64,000 nucleotides of DNA, from NCBI GenBank assembly GCA_964020155.1, contig OZ026554.1, positions 904,001 through 968,000 of the forward strand, in the 5' to 3' direction. Origin of the DNA: Chondrilla cf. caribensis. Taxonomy: Eukaryota; Porifera; Demospongiae; Chondrillida; Chondrillidae. Shown here one piece after another: positions 1 to 17,682 of the stretch; the first letter of the stretch is position 1, and each line of letters begins with the position of its first letter. The position numbers and the translations under genes are program-made. The notes beneath the pieces are model-generated. The model was not told the origin of the DNA, ran no database searches, and saw nothing but the letters and a program-made list of their open reading frames with translations.

Positions 1-204
1 GAAGGACATACCGTTTCTGTGTACTGCATGTATCTTTTCACAATGTAATAGGACGTGGGATTTTGTGTAATGCCAAGAAATTCGAGGTACATCGAGACAG
101 GTCTTCATTATTATCAATAAAAAAGGACTTTGATTTTTGTTGAGATTACATTACCTCAAACTATTATAGTGTCTGGTCCTGGAGAACATAAATCATTTGG
201 ACAT

Positions 205-208
205 TCAA

Positions 209-239
<31 letters not shown>

Positions 240-294
240 GCGCGCGCGCGCACGCACGCATGCACACACACATGCATACACACACACACCCCTA
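205..294. repeat. (AC)n / (CG)n microsatellite
   Basis: Alternating AC passes into alternating CG and back to AC-rich sequence. Repeated at about 12465-12545 and 24727-24805 with different CG lengths. This alternating purine-pyrimidine tract can in principle adopt Z-DNA. Confidence 0.85.
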
Positions 295-1219
295 CTGTCT
301 GCAGAGCGAGATACAAACAACATACACATATATGCACATGCATGTGTGTGTCATCGAGCATGCTGCAGATGCTATAAACTAGACAATGTCCCTTTGTTTA
401 CGTATTGTCTTTTCGGTTTAGTTTAAGTTATTGTCATCTTACAATTACAATATGATTCACTTATGCAAGATAGTGGATGGAGGTTTGATAAATTCCACAA
501 TGCTAGCTATTATACTAGATGCATATACCTTTCAATGGCATGTAGTGTTATATACATGTCTTTAAAGACAGTTTGTTATGTATTCATGATCCACAGTAAC
601 CATTGAATCAATTATTCAGAAAGTAGTAAGATGCAAAAGGGATCCACTATGTACAGCTCTTAAGTTCTGTCTGTTCTGTATTACTAAATAGATTCCAATA
701 ATCCACTGCAAGTGTATGCTGCTACGACATAAATCCTCCCTTAACCTTTCAAATGAATGCGGTGCCTTTAAGAAATGTGATGACCTAAGGACAAGGGTTA
801 CCTTTTAGATTGAAATATTATTATGAACTTCATGCAACTTTACAACTTCAGTTGTTATCTGATATGCTTCAAGTTGTAAGGTTGTACCCCACTAGATACA
901 CAAGATTTTTGTGGCAGTAGTGATCTCATTGACTTCTGTACTTTGGTTCCCAGAGCCTGTAATTCCCCTTGAATCTAATATCATTATCCTTGACAACAGG
1001 CGCAGATCAGATAATAGAGATGCAATACACACAAGGGATTGGAGGAGATGACATAGAAGGAGTACTGGTGTCAGAACTGTGATTATATACATTCTGACTT
1101 TATCAATCTTGATTTCTGAGAAGATACCTATCATATTATAATTATTAAATTATGCTAAATGCATTTCATTACACTATTATTACTCTTGGTTACCTCTATT
1201 GATTATATCTTACTAACAA

Positions 1220-1570
1220 GTGAGCCCCCCTTTGGCGGGCTCACCTGCTACGGCGAGTCGTGCGCATCTTCGCTGGCCATGGTGGCAACAGAGGGTAGTT
1301 GCTATAATGACGGTATGTTTAAAATTTGATCGTTGGACGACAGCCTATGGAGTCCCCCGATAACCGGAAGTCACTGGGACGATAATTAAAAAAGGCCATC
1401 AGCCACGAAGGAAAAACCGGAAATGGAAGGTTCTCTTCACATGGACAGTTAGATGGTCGATTTTAACCCATGGAGGACACTTCCAGAACCGTATTTCATA
1501 ATCTCTGAGAGTTTGATGGCGCCCTGTGCAGTAGTTTTTGCCCAAATCGCTAACAAACAAACAAACGAAC
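1220..1570. mobile_element. Putative non-LTR retroelement (SINE/LINE 3' end), copy 1
   Basis: A GC-richer island in AT-rich DNA. It starts with a hairpin (gtgagccccccttt followed by ggcgggctcac) and ends in a short tandem tail 'aacaaacaaacaaac', as many RTE/CR1-type retroelements do. Also at 13476-13826 and 25738-26088, always within the larger unit, so these are not independent insertions. No transposition protein is encoded. Class is inferred from the tail only. Confidence 0.45.
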
Positions 1571-2168
1571 TGAATTATATATATTGTAGATATAGCATAT
1601 AGTCCTAAAATCCATCATAGCAGACATGGTTCCAACATGTAAATGATGTATTGATCTATTTTCATTATTTCTGGTCACATGTCTGTTCATTATATTCATT
1701 GTTGTTAGCAATCATCTTTCAAGGCTTCACTCTACTTCATCCGCTTGTGTCATGTGTTGTCAACCATTTCATCTTGTGTCGTATATAGTACCTCATATTA
1801 CCACCATTAACTATATCTTATGTAGTAGTATACGTACAGTCCCAAGATTTATCAAAGTAGACATAGACGTATATCAGCATGTAATAATTAAAATGCAATG
1901 TACAATCTACTACTGTAGATTCATTTATAACATATTTTATAGTAGTCTACCTGCCATTGTTTACTTTGGGGATTCTCTGAGGTGTTGTTTGGAAAGGCTA
2001 CTGGTATTCTTCAACCATTCATCCTTATTTGAAGTTACCAATGAAATCGGATCAACCCATTCTAAAATTAGGGAGTTTACTGTATGTGATGACCTGGTGA
2101 CAAGGGCCACTTATTTGGATGAACTTTGTGCTACTTTGCAACTTCAGTTGTTATCTGATATGCTTGAA

Positions 2169-5650
<3,482 letters not shown>

Positions 5651-7004
5651 TGTAAGGTTGTCCCCCACTAGATACACAAGATTTTTGTGGTAGTAGTGAT
5701 CTCATTGACTTCTGTACTTTGGTGTCTAGAAACCTTTACCTGTAATTCCCCTTAAATCTAATATCATTATCCTTGACAACAGGTGCAGATCAGATATCAG
5801 AGATGTGATGCACCAATGGGGGAACTGGTTTCAAAACTGTATCTAAAATTATTGGCTTTATCAAACCTGATTAGTGAGGGTATTGCCACTCAAACAGTAC
5901 ACATGCACACACACACATGCATGCATGCACATGTACGCATTAGTCTTATTCTATGCATATGTAGTCCATATGTTACGTCTGTCAGTCACAAATAGTTAAT
6001 ATTACGTATGTTTAACCATTATCGTACTACCATTCTGTCCATAGGCTTATGCATACAAATGTATGTCTTAAATGACACTTTTTGGCTTTTATCTATCTTG
6101 ATTATATTACTGAATACACACACACACACAGTTATAAAGCATATGCATGTAGACCTGTGAACATGGTTATTGTGACATGTGTTGTGATAACGGATGAGTG
6201 ACCTGGTGGAAAGGGCCAGATTACTGAAGCCTGTTGGCTCTTAACATGTGCAACCCTGAACAAGGAAGTGCTTTTAAGGACACTAGAATTACTAAATGCA
6301 TGGCATCACTTTTTCCACCTTCCTCATAAGGGAGAAAAACAACATAATTCAAATGAGAGAGCAATATGTGATACAAAATTAACAAAAAGCCTCAGGCACT
6401 GGGCCGAAGTAACCGACATATAATGTTGTTTGAAAATGCTATCCTGGCAAGGCCGGTGTGATCTACATTGGCTATCTCCATGCATCATTTATAGTGAGCA
6501 GCGGTTCATAAGATGTGCATATATAGGGTTCACCATTACAGGCATGCAACCATTCCTGTCCCCCCCTTTGTCACATTTCTGTTCATCATATTCATTGCTG
6601 TTAGCAATCTTCTATTGAGGCTTCACTTCACTTCATCCTCTAGCTTGTGCCATGTTCGTTATCTTCATCTCGTATTGCATATTACCTCTTATTACCACTT
6701 TTAATTACATATATCTCATATTATATAGACCCAAAATCCTTCAAAGCAGACATATTTTCAGCATGTAAATGATTGAAATGCAATGTATGATTCAATACTA
6801 TCAATGACAACTCATTTTCATACTATTCTATCTGTTATTAGCTACTTTTCGGACTCTTTGACCTATTGTATAGAAAGACTACTAATATTTGTTGACCACT
6901 GATCCATATTTGGAATTGCTAACAAGATCAGATCACCCCGTCCTAAAATTGAGGTGTTTACAGTATGTGATGACCTGGGGACAAGGGTCATCTAAGGTAA
7001 AGGT

Positions 7005-7225
7005 TCTAAACACCAAAGTAGAGAGATCAATGAGATCACTACTACCACAAAAATCTTGTGTATCTAGTGAGGGACAACCTTACAACTTCAAGCATATCAG
7101 ATAACAACTGAAGCTGTATCTGATATGCTTGAAGTTGTAAGGTTGTTCCCCACTAGATACATAAGATTTTTGTGGTAGTAGTGATCTCATTGATCTCTGT
7201 AGTTTGGGGTCTAGAAACCTTTACC
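7005..7225. repeat. Imperfect palindrome inside the array
   Basis: A module block on the minus strand (7005-7103) is followed directly by the same block on the plus strand (7110-7225). Arms are roughly 100 bp and share 'cctctctac/gtagtagtgatctcat' and 'gcatatcagataacaact' sequence. It could form a long hairpin. Equivalent palindromes are near 19267-19487 and 30265-30487. Confidence 0.75.
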
Positions 7226-7564
7226 TGTAATCCCCCTCAAATCTAATATCATTATTCTTGACAGCAGGTGCATGCAGATCAGATATTATAGATGCCATAC
7301 AAACTAAGGGCTGGAGGAGAGATGACATTGAAGGAGTACATGTCTCAGTACTGTGGCTACACTTTGTGGGTTTTATCAATCAGATTGCTGAGGGCATTAC
7401 CACTCAAACAACACACAAACACACACACGCATGCACACATATGCATGCATGCAAGAACACCTGTACACATACACACTCGTGTATGCATACACATGCACAC
7501 ATACACACATACACACACATACATACACACACACGTACACACACACACACACACGTACACACAC

Positions 7565-7597
<33 letters not shown>

Positions 7598-8559
7598 ACA
7601 CACACACACACACGCACAATTACACACACACACCCCTTGGAAAATCATTGGCTATACATAGCACTTATTGATTGGACATCCTCGACCGTGATTGCATCTG
7701 TATCTATGCATAGCTTTTCACAATAGTTGATGTTGAGTAAAGACAGAAATCGTGCCCAATTACTCAAGAGTATTTTGAATCACACTGTTGATATTTGTCA
7801 AGTAGGCTCACTAAACTGTTCAGTTTACATAATGTACTTGTCTTTTGTACAGTGATCTGCGCAATGTCATGCATACCTTTGTACTTGATGAAATAATTCT
7901 TGTGCTGCCTAGTTTCAAATTGAAGAAGTAACCAATGTAGTTGTGTTCATTATAGTGTTATGTACTCCTTATGCTCAGTCCATCACAAAGAGTACATCGT
8001 CTGTTCAACCACAGCTTATGTATACTATTATTATAATAATATGTCTTGGATGAGACCAGATGACAGACAATGGGCTGAATCTAATCCTTATAAATATAAT
8101 TATAGTTTTTCATAAGTATATTCAATAATTATTAATTATGTATGATATGATGTGTGTTTATGTTTAGACCATATACTACCTGCAGGATAAGCTACCCCCT
8201 TTCAAGTATTAGCATCCTACAAAACTGAATTCAAGTTCATACACTATTCCAATGTAGTATTGTTATAATAGTAGTTGTATTAAATATGTGCATATTTGTG
8301 GAGCACCTATAAAAGTCTAAATCTGTTATCATCCTGATTGATTTGTTACTATGCATCTACTTGATCCAGATGTTATTCCTTCGATCAGCATACATGCAGA
8401 ATGTACACAAATGGCATCCTCATATCAATAATCACCCACAAGCTTGTTGAATGAAGGTATTTCTTAACCTACACACAGTGTATAGAGTATATACTCATGT
8501 GAGTATTGACTCAGAGGTACAAATATTTACATACAAGTGCAGTGCTATTTCTGTATGCA

Positions 8560-8835
8560 AGTGTACATTATCACTGTACACTCCTACAGTTCCTGCATGG
8601 TCAGAACTTCCTGTATAGACCTATATTCATTAGCATACAAATATTTCCTGCATAGTATATACTAATTTAGTACTTCCTACTTACATCAACACTTTCTTTG
8701 TATGCATACTTCCTGCATACATCAGTACTTCCTGCTTACATCAACACTTCCTATATATACATTGATGCTTCCTGTATACGCCTGTACGTACTTCCTGCAT
8801 ACACCAGGACTTCCTGCATTCATCAGTATACTAGT
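8560..8835. repeat. Degenerate ~20-bp minisatellite (ttcctgcatacat type)
   Basis: Around a dozen imperfect repeats of a unit such as 'cttcctgcatacatcagta' and variants. Also at about 20822-21097 and, expanded, at about 31785-32110. The homology of copy 3 with copies 1 and 2 stops in this minisatellite, so it is a likely recombination site. Confidence 0.8.
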
Positions 8836-10447
8836 ATAGTAATTCGTTGTTGCGGGTACGCGTAGGAACACATATTATATTATATATCTTGGCAGGTTTG
8901 GATAAGTGGAATTTTTGATAAGTGGAATTTTTTAGTTTATACCTAGAGATTGGACTTCTCCAGACTCCACTGTATAGAGTGCTATCGCCCTCTATGATAG
9001 GGATGACGCGGAAGAAAAATGGTCGCCCTATATCACGCATATAATTGCTGTTTCATGAAAATCTCGCATATGGACAGGTATGAAGCCCAAACCGACATGT
9101 AGAAGTCATTTTCGGCTGCTTTTAGATGTGAAATTACTAGTAACGAGTGGAGAGGACTCGGTTGAAGTGGTGAATCGGCGAAAAGTCAAAAAAATTTAAG
9201 ATCAATCACGTACATGAATGTTGTGATGTAATTTGGTTTTGGGATAATACATAGTGTCCTCCAACAACAGATCCATGCTGAAATTGTAAATATTGTAGGA
9301 GGATCTATGGCTTCAGTTATACAGGCATTCTACTTAACCAGATATTATGTCATGGTCATATTTGGAACAGATAAGAGAGGTCCCCTGTGCTCATTTGTGT
9401 GTTGGTTTCCTCAAGGCAGTATTAGTTTAAGAGCATGCGTGATAAATTACATTTGTTTACTCATGATGCTCTCAGTACAGTGCATACCTGGATACACATG
9501 TACCCAGCATATAATATTATGTTGAAGTAGGTATTCTCTGTCCTTGTCCCACAGGAACGTGATATTCATGAAGTGCTTTCGGGTTACCATGTAACGTGTA
9601 GACGGTAAAACTCTCACATTTACCCTCAAAACAAGGTCAAACATGGTGCTGTTAACAGAGCATGTAATTTGTGGGCAACTGTTTTGTCTCAATTTGTACT
9701 GATCATACTGTAGTCATTCAGACTGTGCATTCAGAGAGTGTGACCCTTACACATGATATTGTTCAGCATCGTCGTTGTTGGCCCCCTTTCCCGGTTGACA
9801 TCACCCATATGCGGGAACAGGATCGAGTAGTGTATGCTACACTTCTATGTCCTATGTGTCCTATATTGCTACTGAGGAAGCATGTTGATGAGGTAAAAGG
9901 AATGGAGTCGCAGCAGTGGATTGAATTTGCACATTTCCACGATGGAAATACTTGTTTGGTTAACAGATATTGCGAATGACAACTCTATCTACTCACCAAT
10001 TGTAAGTACATTTAATTTCTCAATGTGTGATCATCAGTGCATGCTCCACATCACAACAGCTTTCTAGTTACATATGTATGTGTGCAACATTCGCCATAAC
10101 AGATACATAGGTATGTGCACATCTCACAATCATGGTCACAGTGTACAATACGAAGCTATGTAAAGCATTCCACACCATATGGGACCACCACATGCATCAG
10201 TTCGAACCACCAGCCGGAAGAATTCAAAATTAACACAATGCAATGATTTGATAATGAATCAATAATGAATACCACCGTCTAATTATAGTCTAACGCTAGT
10301 CAAATCAACACAATCTGACTAAACTATGAATATTGTTATGTGCATGACACTAACAGCATGCTATACTATATAATGAAATATGTATGTATCGCTATAATGC
10401 TTTCTACTGCATGGGAGCCATTGCACTGCCTTCATCTTTGATCAGCA
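8836..10447. other. Region downstream of the VWA gene, no recognised gene
   Basis: No recognisable gene. A 102-codon plus-strand ORF at 9671-9979 and a 72-codon ORF at 9307-9525 are unbroken and repeated in copy 2 (21933-22241, 21569-21787). They show no domain I recognise and the first overlaps a minus-strand ORF. I do not call them genes. The same stretch in copy 2 is 21098-22709. Confidence 0.5.
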
Positions 10448-12013
10448 TCATTTGCAAGGTAGGCGATGTTTGGAGCAATCAGGTAGTGCACTGATAATTG
10501 CTGCTTTCTGTGCCAGAGTGGTCAAACGTGTGATGTAGAATACGTGGAAAATATCGCCTTGGCTTGCAAGGGCATTTAATCCGGGTTGATAAACATTGCC
10601 GTATCCAATAACATAGCGTTTCACATTGAGGGCTGTTCCATCCAATGCGTTCACTATAGACGGAATACTGCTGGTACAAGGCCCATTGTGTCTGCCATCA
10701 GTGAGGGTAACTATGTCAATATGCTTGATGTTAGATGATAGTCGGCAAATTCCAGTTGGTTTCACTACTTCTTCTCCAACACACTTGAGTGCCCTGCCTG
10801 TATGTGTACCTGCACTCTGGTGATGTATATTCAAGATAGCATCTTTCATATCTGAGCGCATATTGATATTATAACAATTTGAGCAGAAATCAAGGTTGAT
10901 ATCATTGCTGTAGGAAACCACTGCTATTTGAATATTTCCACAAAGGTTTTCAGCGATAGTTGCTATAAGTTGTCTTTGATCCATAAATTCCTGGGAACGG
11001 ATGCTTCCCGACACATCCAAAATGATAACAATCAGCCTTTCCTCATCACAGTCACTTCGTCGTCTTCTGTTCTTCAACTCTTCGACTGGGTATTTTTCAA
11101 CAAAAACACCTTCCTCTAGTGGTAGGATGTCTTCTTCCTCATGTATGTCCTCAATTGGGGCAGATCGCTTTCCGATACCTGCAGTACGTGAGTAATCATG
11201 CAAGGTTAGAAATACTAAAGGTTCCTTCATGTTTCACTTTATGAATACATATCGGTACTTTGAGACTTACTGCATCTTAAGTCATTTCTGCAAATCTCAT
11301 TGTTTCGTTGTTGAATGCTGGTTGGACAAGCTACCGCACGACGTCCTCTTCCTGTTGCATTGGCTACATTAGATTCAGGCCGGCCGAGTTTCAAGACTGT
11401 GGTCATTGTTACTGCTTGCTCAGCTACAGTTGGCATACCTATGTGTGTGGTTGTAATAAATCAACATTATGGTAGACAGGAACATAATCACAACAAACAG
11501 GCCAAATGACGCTTAGTTTAAGAATAGGCCACATTTCTTACATACTTACATGTGTACTTTGTCTGCTTATCAATTCGAACTGTACAGGCTGCATTGCCTG
11601 TACGGTTACGTTCCTGCTGTTGAGCCAATCGAGTGTCGCAGATCGTTTTTGATGTAGACTTCCTCACACCAGTTAGTCTCCAAGCAGTCCATGGGCCATA
11701 AGTGCAGAGAGGTCTCGATGGGCAATGACAGAAAAATTCGGGGAAGTGAGTTCTCAGCGGAGAACTGCATGAGAATGTTCCTAGAAAAGTATACAGATTA
11801 ATATCAGAATGTAGCTGAGTCTGTTAGCACAGTATAGCGTGATAAAGTACGTATATGCATTGCTGCAGCAGAATTGTACATGTACATCATTCTTAGACTA
11901 ATATTTATATACTTACTAAAAATGTAAGGACAGTGCAGTGGAGCTGATCCTGTAACGTCCTTAGGCAGTGCAACCACAAAAAGAGATATCAGTATAACTT
12001 GTGACAGCATCAT
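10448..12013 (-). CDS. Secreted von Willebrand factor A-domain protein, copy 1 (4 exons, 408 aa)
   Basis: Exons on the minus strand: 12013-11917, 11780-11550, 11438-11271 and 11178-10448. All introns are phase 1 with GTAAGT-type donors, and the joined frame is 408 codons plus TGA. Residues 1-22 form a signal peptide (hydrophobic SQVILISLFVVAL). Exons 2-3 encode a cysteine-containing region with GPWTAW, vaguely like a thrombospondin type 1 repeat. Exon 4 starts with an acidic stretch between KR (about 169-170) and RRRR (about 203-206), possible proprotein-convertase sites. The VWA domain follows (about 214-400). MIDAS residues are visible: DVSGS at about 220-224, a Thr in GTHTGRA, and Asp in LTDGRH. 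VWA domains of this kind bind extracellular ligands through a divalent metal. The ligand and role here are unknown. The exon structure is well supported; the family name below VWA level is not. Confidence 0.88.
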
Positions 12014-12130
12014 TCGAGTTGAGTTGTCGGAGTTTCGCAGTTAAACGTCAATGGGCAATTCACCAACCAATCAATGTGATACTGATTCAGAAGGTTTTCA
12101 TCAGTGAGTTATTACTGCTCAGGGTCACTG

Positions 12131-12140
12131 CTATTTATAG
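12131..12140 (-). promoter_or_regulatory. TATA box of VWA gene, copy 1
   Basis: Minus strand reads CTATAAATAG, 118 bp upstream of the VWA start codon. The same CTATAAAT motif lies at a similar distance upstream of the EMI/EGF genes B and C. Confidence 0.6.
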
Positions 12141-12476
12141 AGCTGCAACCAATTTCAACTGTGAATTTCATTTACAAATTACTTCCTGTCCTCGAACCAA
12201 TATTATGTCTGTAAGCCTACTGACAGTGTTACTAATAGAAAACTGTATGGTATCCTGAAGGACATACCGTTTCTGTGTACTGCATGTATCTTTTCACAAT
12301 GTAATAGGACGTGGGATTTTGTGTAATGCCAAGAAATTCGAGGTACATCGAGACAGGTCTTCATTATTATCAATAAAAAAGGACTTTGATTTTTGTTGAG
12401 ATTACATTACCTCAAACTATTATAGTGTCTGGTCCTGGAGAACATAAATCATTTGGACATTCAACAAACACACACA

Positions 12477-12509
<33 letters not shown>

Positions 12510-14723
12510 GCACGCATGCACACACACATGCATACACACACACACCCCTACTGTCTGCAGAGCGAGATACAAACAACATACACATATATGCACATGCATG
12601 TGTGTGTCATCGAGCATGCTGCAGATGCTATAAACTAGACAATGTCCCTTTGTTTACGTATTGTCTTTTCGGTTTAGTTTAAGTTATTGTCATCTTACAA
12701 TTACAATATGATTCACTTATGCAAGATAGTGGATGGAGGTTTGATAAATTCCACAATGCTAGCTATTATACTAGATGCATATACCTTTCAATGGCATGTA
12801 GTGTTATATACATGTCTTTAAAGACAGTTTGTTATGTATTCATGATCCACAGTAACCATTGAATCAATTATTCAGAAAGTAGTAAGATGCAAAAGGGATC
12901 CACTATGTACAGCTCTTAAGTTCTGTCTGTTCTGTATTACTAAATAGATTCCAATAATCCACTGCAAGTGTATGCTGCTACGACATAAATCCTCCCTTAA
13001 CCTTTCAAATGAATGCGGTGCCTTTAAGAAATGTGATGACCTAAGGACAAGGGTTACCTTTTAGATTGAAATATTATTATGAACTTCATGCAACTTTACA
13101 ACTTCAGTTGTTATCTGATATGCTTCAAGTTGTAAGGTTGTACCCCACTAGATACACAAGATTTTTGTGGCAGTAGTGATCTCATTGACTTCTGTACTTT
13201 GGTTCCCAGAGCCTGTAATTCCCCTTGAATCTAATATCATTATCCTTGACAACAGGCGCAGATCAGATAATAGAGATGCAATACACACAAGGGATTGGAG
13301 GAGATGACATAGAAGGAGTACTGGTGTCAGAACTGTGATTATATACATTCTGACTTTATCAATCTTGATTTCTGAGAAGATACCTATCATATTATAATTA
13401 TTAAATTATGCTAAATGCATTTCATTACACTATTATTACTCTTGGTTACCTCTATTGATTATATCTTACTAACAAGTGAGCCCCCCTTTGGCGGGCTCAC
13501 CTGCTACGGCGAGTCGTGCGCATCTTCGCTGGCCATGGTGGCAACAGAGGGTAGTTGCTATAACGACGGTATGTTTAAAATTTGATCGTTGGACGACAGC
13601 CTATGGAGTCCCCCGATAACCGGAAGTCACTGGGACGATAATTAAAAAAGGCCATCAGCCACGAAGGAAAAACCGGAAATGGAAGGTTCTCTTCACATGG
13701 ACAGTTAGATGGTCGATTTTAACCCATGGAGGACACTTCCAGAACCGTATTTCATAATCTCTGAGAGTTTGATGGCGCCCTGTGCAGTAGTTTTTGCCCA
13801 AATCGCTAACAAACAAACAAACGAACTGAATTATATATATTGTAGATATAGCATATAGTCCTAAAATCCATCATAGCAGACATGGTTCCAACATGTAAAT
13901 GATGTATTGATCTATTTTCATTATTTCTGGTCACATGTCTGTTCATTATATTCATTGTTGTTAGCAATCATCTTTCAAGGCTTCACTCTACTTCATCCGC
14001 TTGTGTCATGTGTTGTCAACCATTTCATCTTGTGTCGTATATAGTACCTCATATTACCACCATTAACTATATCTTATGTAGTAGTATACGTACAGTCCCA
14101 AGATTTATCAAAGTAGACATAGACGTATATCAGCATGTAATAATTAAAATGCAATGTACAATCTACTACTGTAGATTCATTTATAACATATTTTATAGTA
14201 GTCTACCTGCCATTGTTTACTTTGGGGATTCTCTGAGGTGTTGTTTGGAAAGGCTACTGGTATTCTTCAACCATTCATCCTTATTTGAAGTTACCAATGA
14301 AATCGGATCAACCCATTCTAAAATTAGGGAGTTTACTGTATGTGATGACCTGGTGACAAGGGCCACTTATTTGGATGAACTTTGTGCTACTTTGCAACTT
14401 CAGTTGTTATCTGATATGCTTGAAGTTGTAAGGTAGTCCCCCACTAGATACACATTGTCAAGATTTTTGTGGTAGTAGTGACCTCATCAATCTCTGTAGT
14501 TTGGGGTCTAGAAACCTTTACCTGTAATTCCCCTAAAATCTAATATCATTATCCTTGACAACAGACACAGATCAAATAAAGATGCAAAAATACAAGGGGT
14601 TGGAGGAGATGACATTAAAGGAGTCTGTACTGGTCTCAAAACTGTGACTACATTTTGTGGCTTTTATCAATCTTACTCAGGATTACTAAGGGTATTGCCA
14701 CTCAAACAACACACACACACACG

Positions 14724-14796
<73 letters not shown>

Positions 14797-15122
14797 ACTC
14801 ACACACGCATGCATGTACACACACATACACTGTCTGAAGAAAGCTGGACAAACAGCACACACATGCATACATGTGTGTGTACCTGTTGAGTATAATATAT
14901 ATAATATATATACATACGTATATAGAACTAGTCAGTTGTCTTTTATAATCATATTATTATGTTAACTGTGGGCATTTTTCTCCTATATATGAATATACGT
15001 ACATAAGATTTATAATAACATGGTTTGACGATTGCATTGTGTATCATTCATATTAGCATACAGTATTATTATTTTATAGATAATTGTCCAATAATATTTA
15101 TTATTGTGATGTGTGTGTGTGT

Positions 15123-15206
<84 letters not shown>

Positions 15207-15767
15207 TGGTTTAGGATAGAAATTAAAATGCCCCCCTCTAAAATTTGTCTGTTTACCGCATGTATACAATGACAGAGGTACAGTCTTATGCCGTATAGCA
15301 GGAAATTTTATTCGAGAATTAGGCGTTCTCGCTGTTCTGTTGCGTGACTCTGGCCAGCATCCGCAAAAATTTTATCCGCAAAGTTTCACTTTTGGAGCCA
15401 TCCGCGAAAATTTTGTCCAGCGAAAATTTCCCACTATGCAGTATACAACTCAAAGTTGCTATCTTATACGTGTACACACTTAGTCTATGTACTCTGCATT
15501 TTTGTATATAGAAAAAATCATTGATCATTGATCTCTGTACTTTGGTTCAAGAAACCTTCACCTGCAATCCCCTTTGGAATCTAATATTATTTCATGTTAT
15601 CAGGCACAGGTCAGATAGAGAGATATACACTCGGGATTGGAATAGGTGACATTCAAGGGATACTTAGTCTAGTATCAGAACTGTAATTGCATGTTTTGGC
15701 TTTCATCAATCTTGATTATATATATATATGTGAATTACCACCAAAGCACACTCACACATGCACACTT

Positions 15768-15925
<158 letters not shown>

Positions 15926-16501
15926 GAAAGAATATTGTTAAGATAAGATTGAAAAAGAGTATTGTTTGGAATGACTACTACTATACTTTCTTCAATCACG
16001 TGCACTGATCCATATTTGGAGTTGCTAACAAGATCAGATCACCTCATCCTAAATTGTGGTGTTTACAGTATGTGATGACCTGGGACAAGGGTCATCTTTG
16101 TGGAATGAAATATTATTATGAACTTCATGCAACCTTACAACTTGGTTGTTATCTGATATGTTTGTAAGTTGTAAGGTTGTCCCCCACTAGATACACAAGA
16201 TTTTTGTGGTAGTAGTGACCTCATTGATCTCTGTAATACTATATACTTTGGTGTCTAGAAACCTTTACCTGTAATCCCCCTCAAATCTAACCCTTTACCT
16301 GTAATTCCCCTTAAATCTAATATCATTATCCTTGACAACAGACACAGATCAAATAAAGATGCAAAAATACACACAAGGGGTTGGAGGAGATGACATTAAA
16401 GGAGTGTGTACTGGTCTCAAAACTGTGACTACATTTTGTGGCTTTTATCAATCTTACTCAGGATTACTAAGGGTATTGCCACTCAAACAACACACACACA
16501 C

Positions 16502-16583
<82 letters not shown>

Positions 16584-16927
16584 ACTCACACACGCATGCA
16601 TGTACACACACACACACACACACTGTCTGAAGAAAGCTGGACAAATAGCACACACATGCATACTGTATTTGCCTGTTGAGTATAATATATATATATATAC
16701 ATACATATATAGAACTAGTCAGTTGTCTTTTATAATCATATTATTATGTTAACTGTGGGCATTTTTCTCCGATATATGAATATACGTACATAAGATTTAT
16801 AATAACATGGTTTGACGATTGCATTGTGTATCATTCATATTAGCATACAGTATTATTATTTTATAGATAATTGTCCAATAATATTTATTATTGTGATGTG
16901 TGTGTGTGTGCACGTGTGTGCGCACGT

Positions 16928-16983
<56 letters not shown>

Positions 16984-17566
16984 TGGTTTAGGATAGAAAT
17001 TAAAATGCCCCCCTCTAAAATTTGTCTGTTTACCGCATGTATACAATGACAGAGGTACAGTCTTATGCCGTATAGCAGGAAATTTTATTCGAGAATTAGG
17101 CGTTCTCGCTGTTCTGTTGCGTGACTCTGGCCAGCATCCGCGAAAATTTTATCCGCAAAGTTTCATTTTTGGAGCCATCCGCGAAAATTTTGTCCAGCGA
17201 AAATTTCCCGCTATACGGTATACAACTCAAAGTTGCTATCTTATACGTGTACCTGCAGTTGTAAGGAAACCCAAACACTTAGTCTATGTACTCTGCATTT
17301 TTGTATATAGAAAAAATCATTGATCATTGATCTCTGTACTTTGGTTCAAGAAACCTTCACCTGCAATCCCCTTTGGAATCTATTAATATTATTTCATGTT
17401 ATCAGGCACAGGTCAGATAGAGAGATATACACTCGGGATTGGAATAGGTGACATTCAAGGGATACTTAGTCTAGTATCAGAACTGTAACTACATGTTTTG
17501 GCTTTCATGAATCTTGATTATATTACTAGTGAATTACCACCAAAGCACACTCACACATGCACACTT

Positions 17567-17682
<116 letters not shown>

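Noticed and set aside
9671..9979. 102-codon plus-strand frame downstream of the VWA gene as a gene
   Set aside because: No domain, no splice signals or promoter that stand out. It overlaps other frames, and its repetition only reflects the 12-kb duplication.
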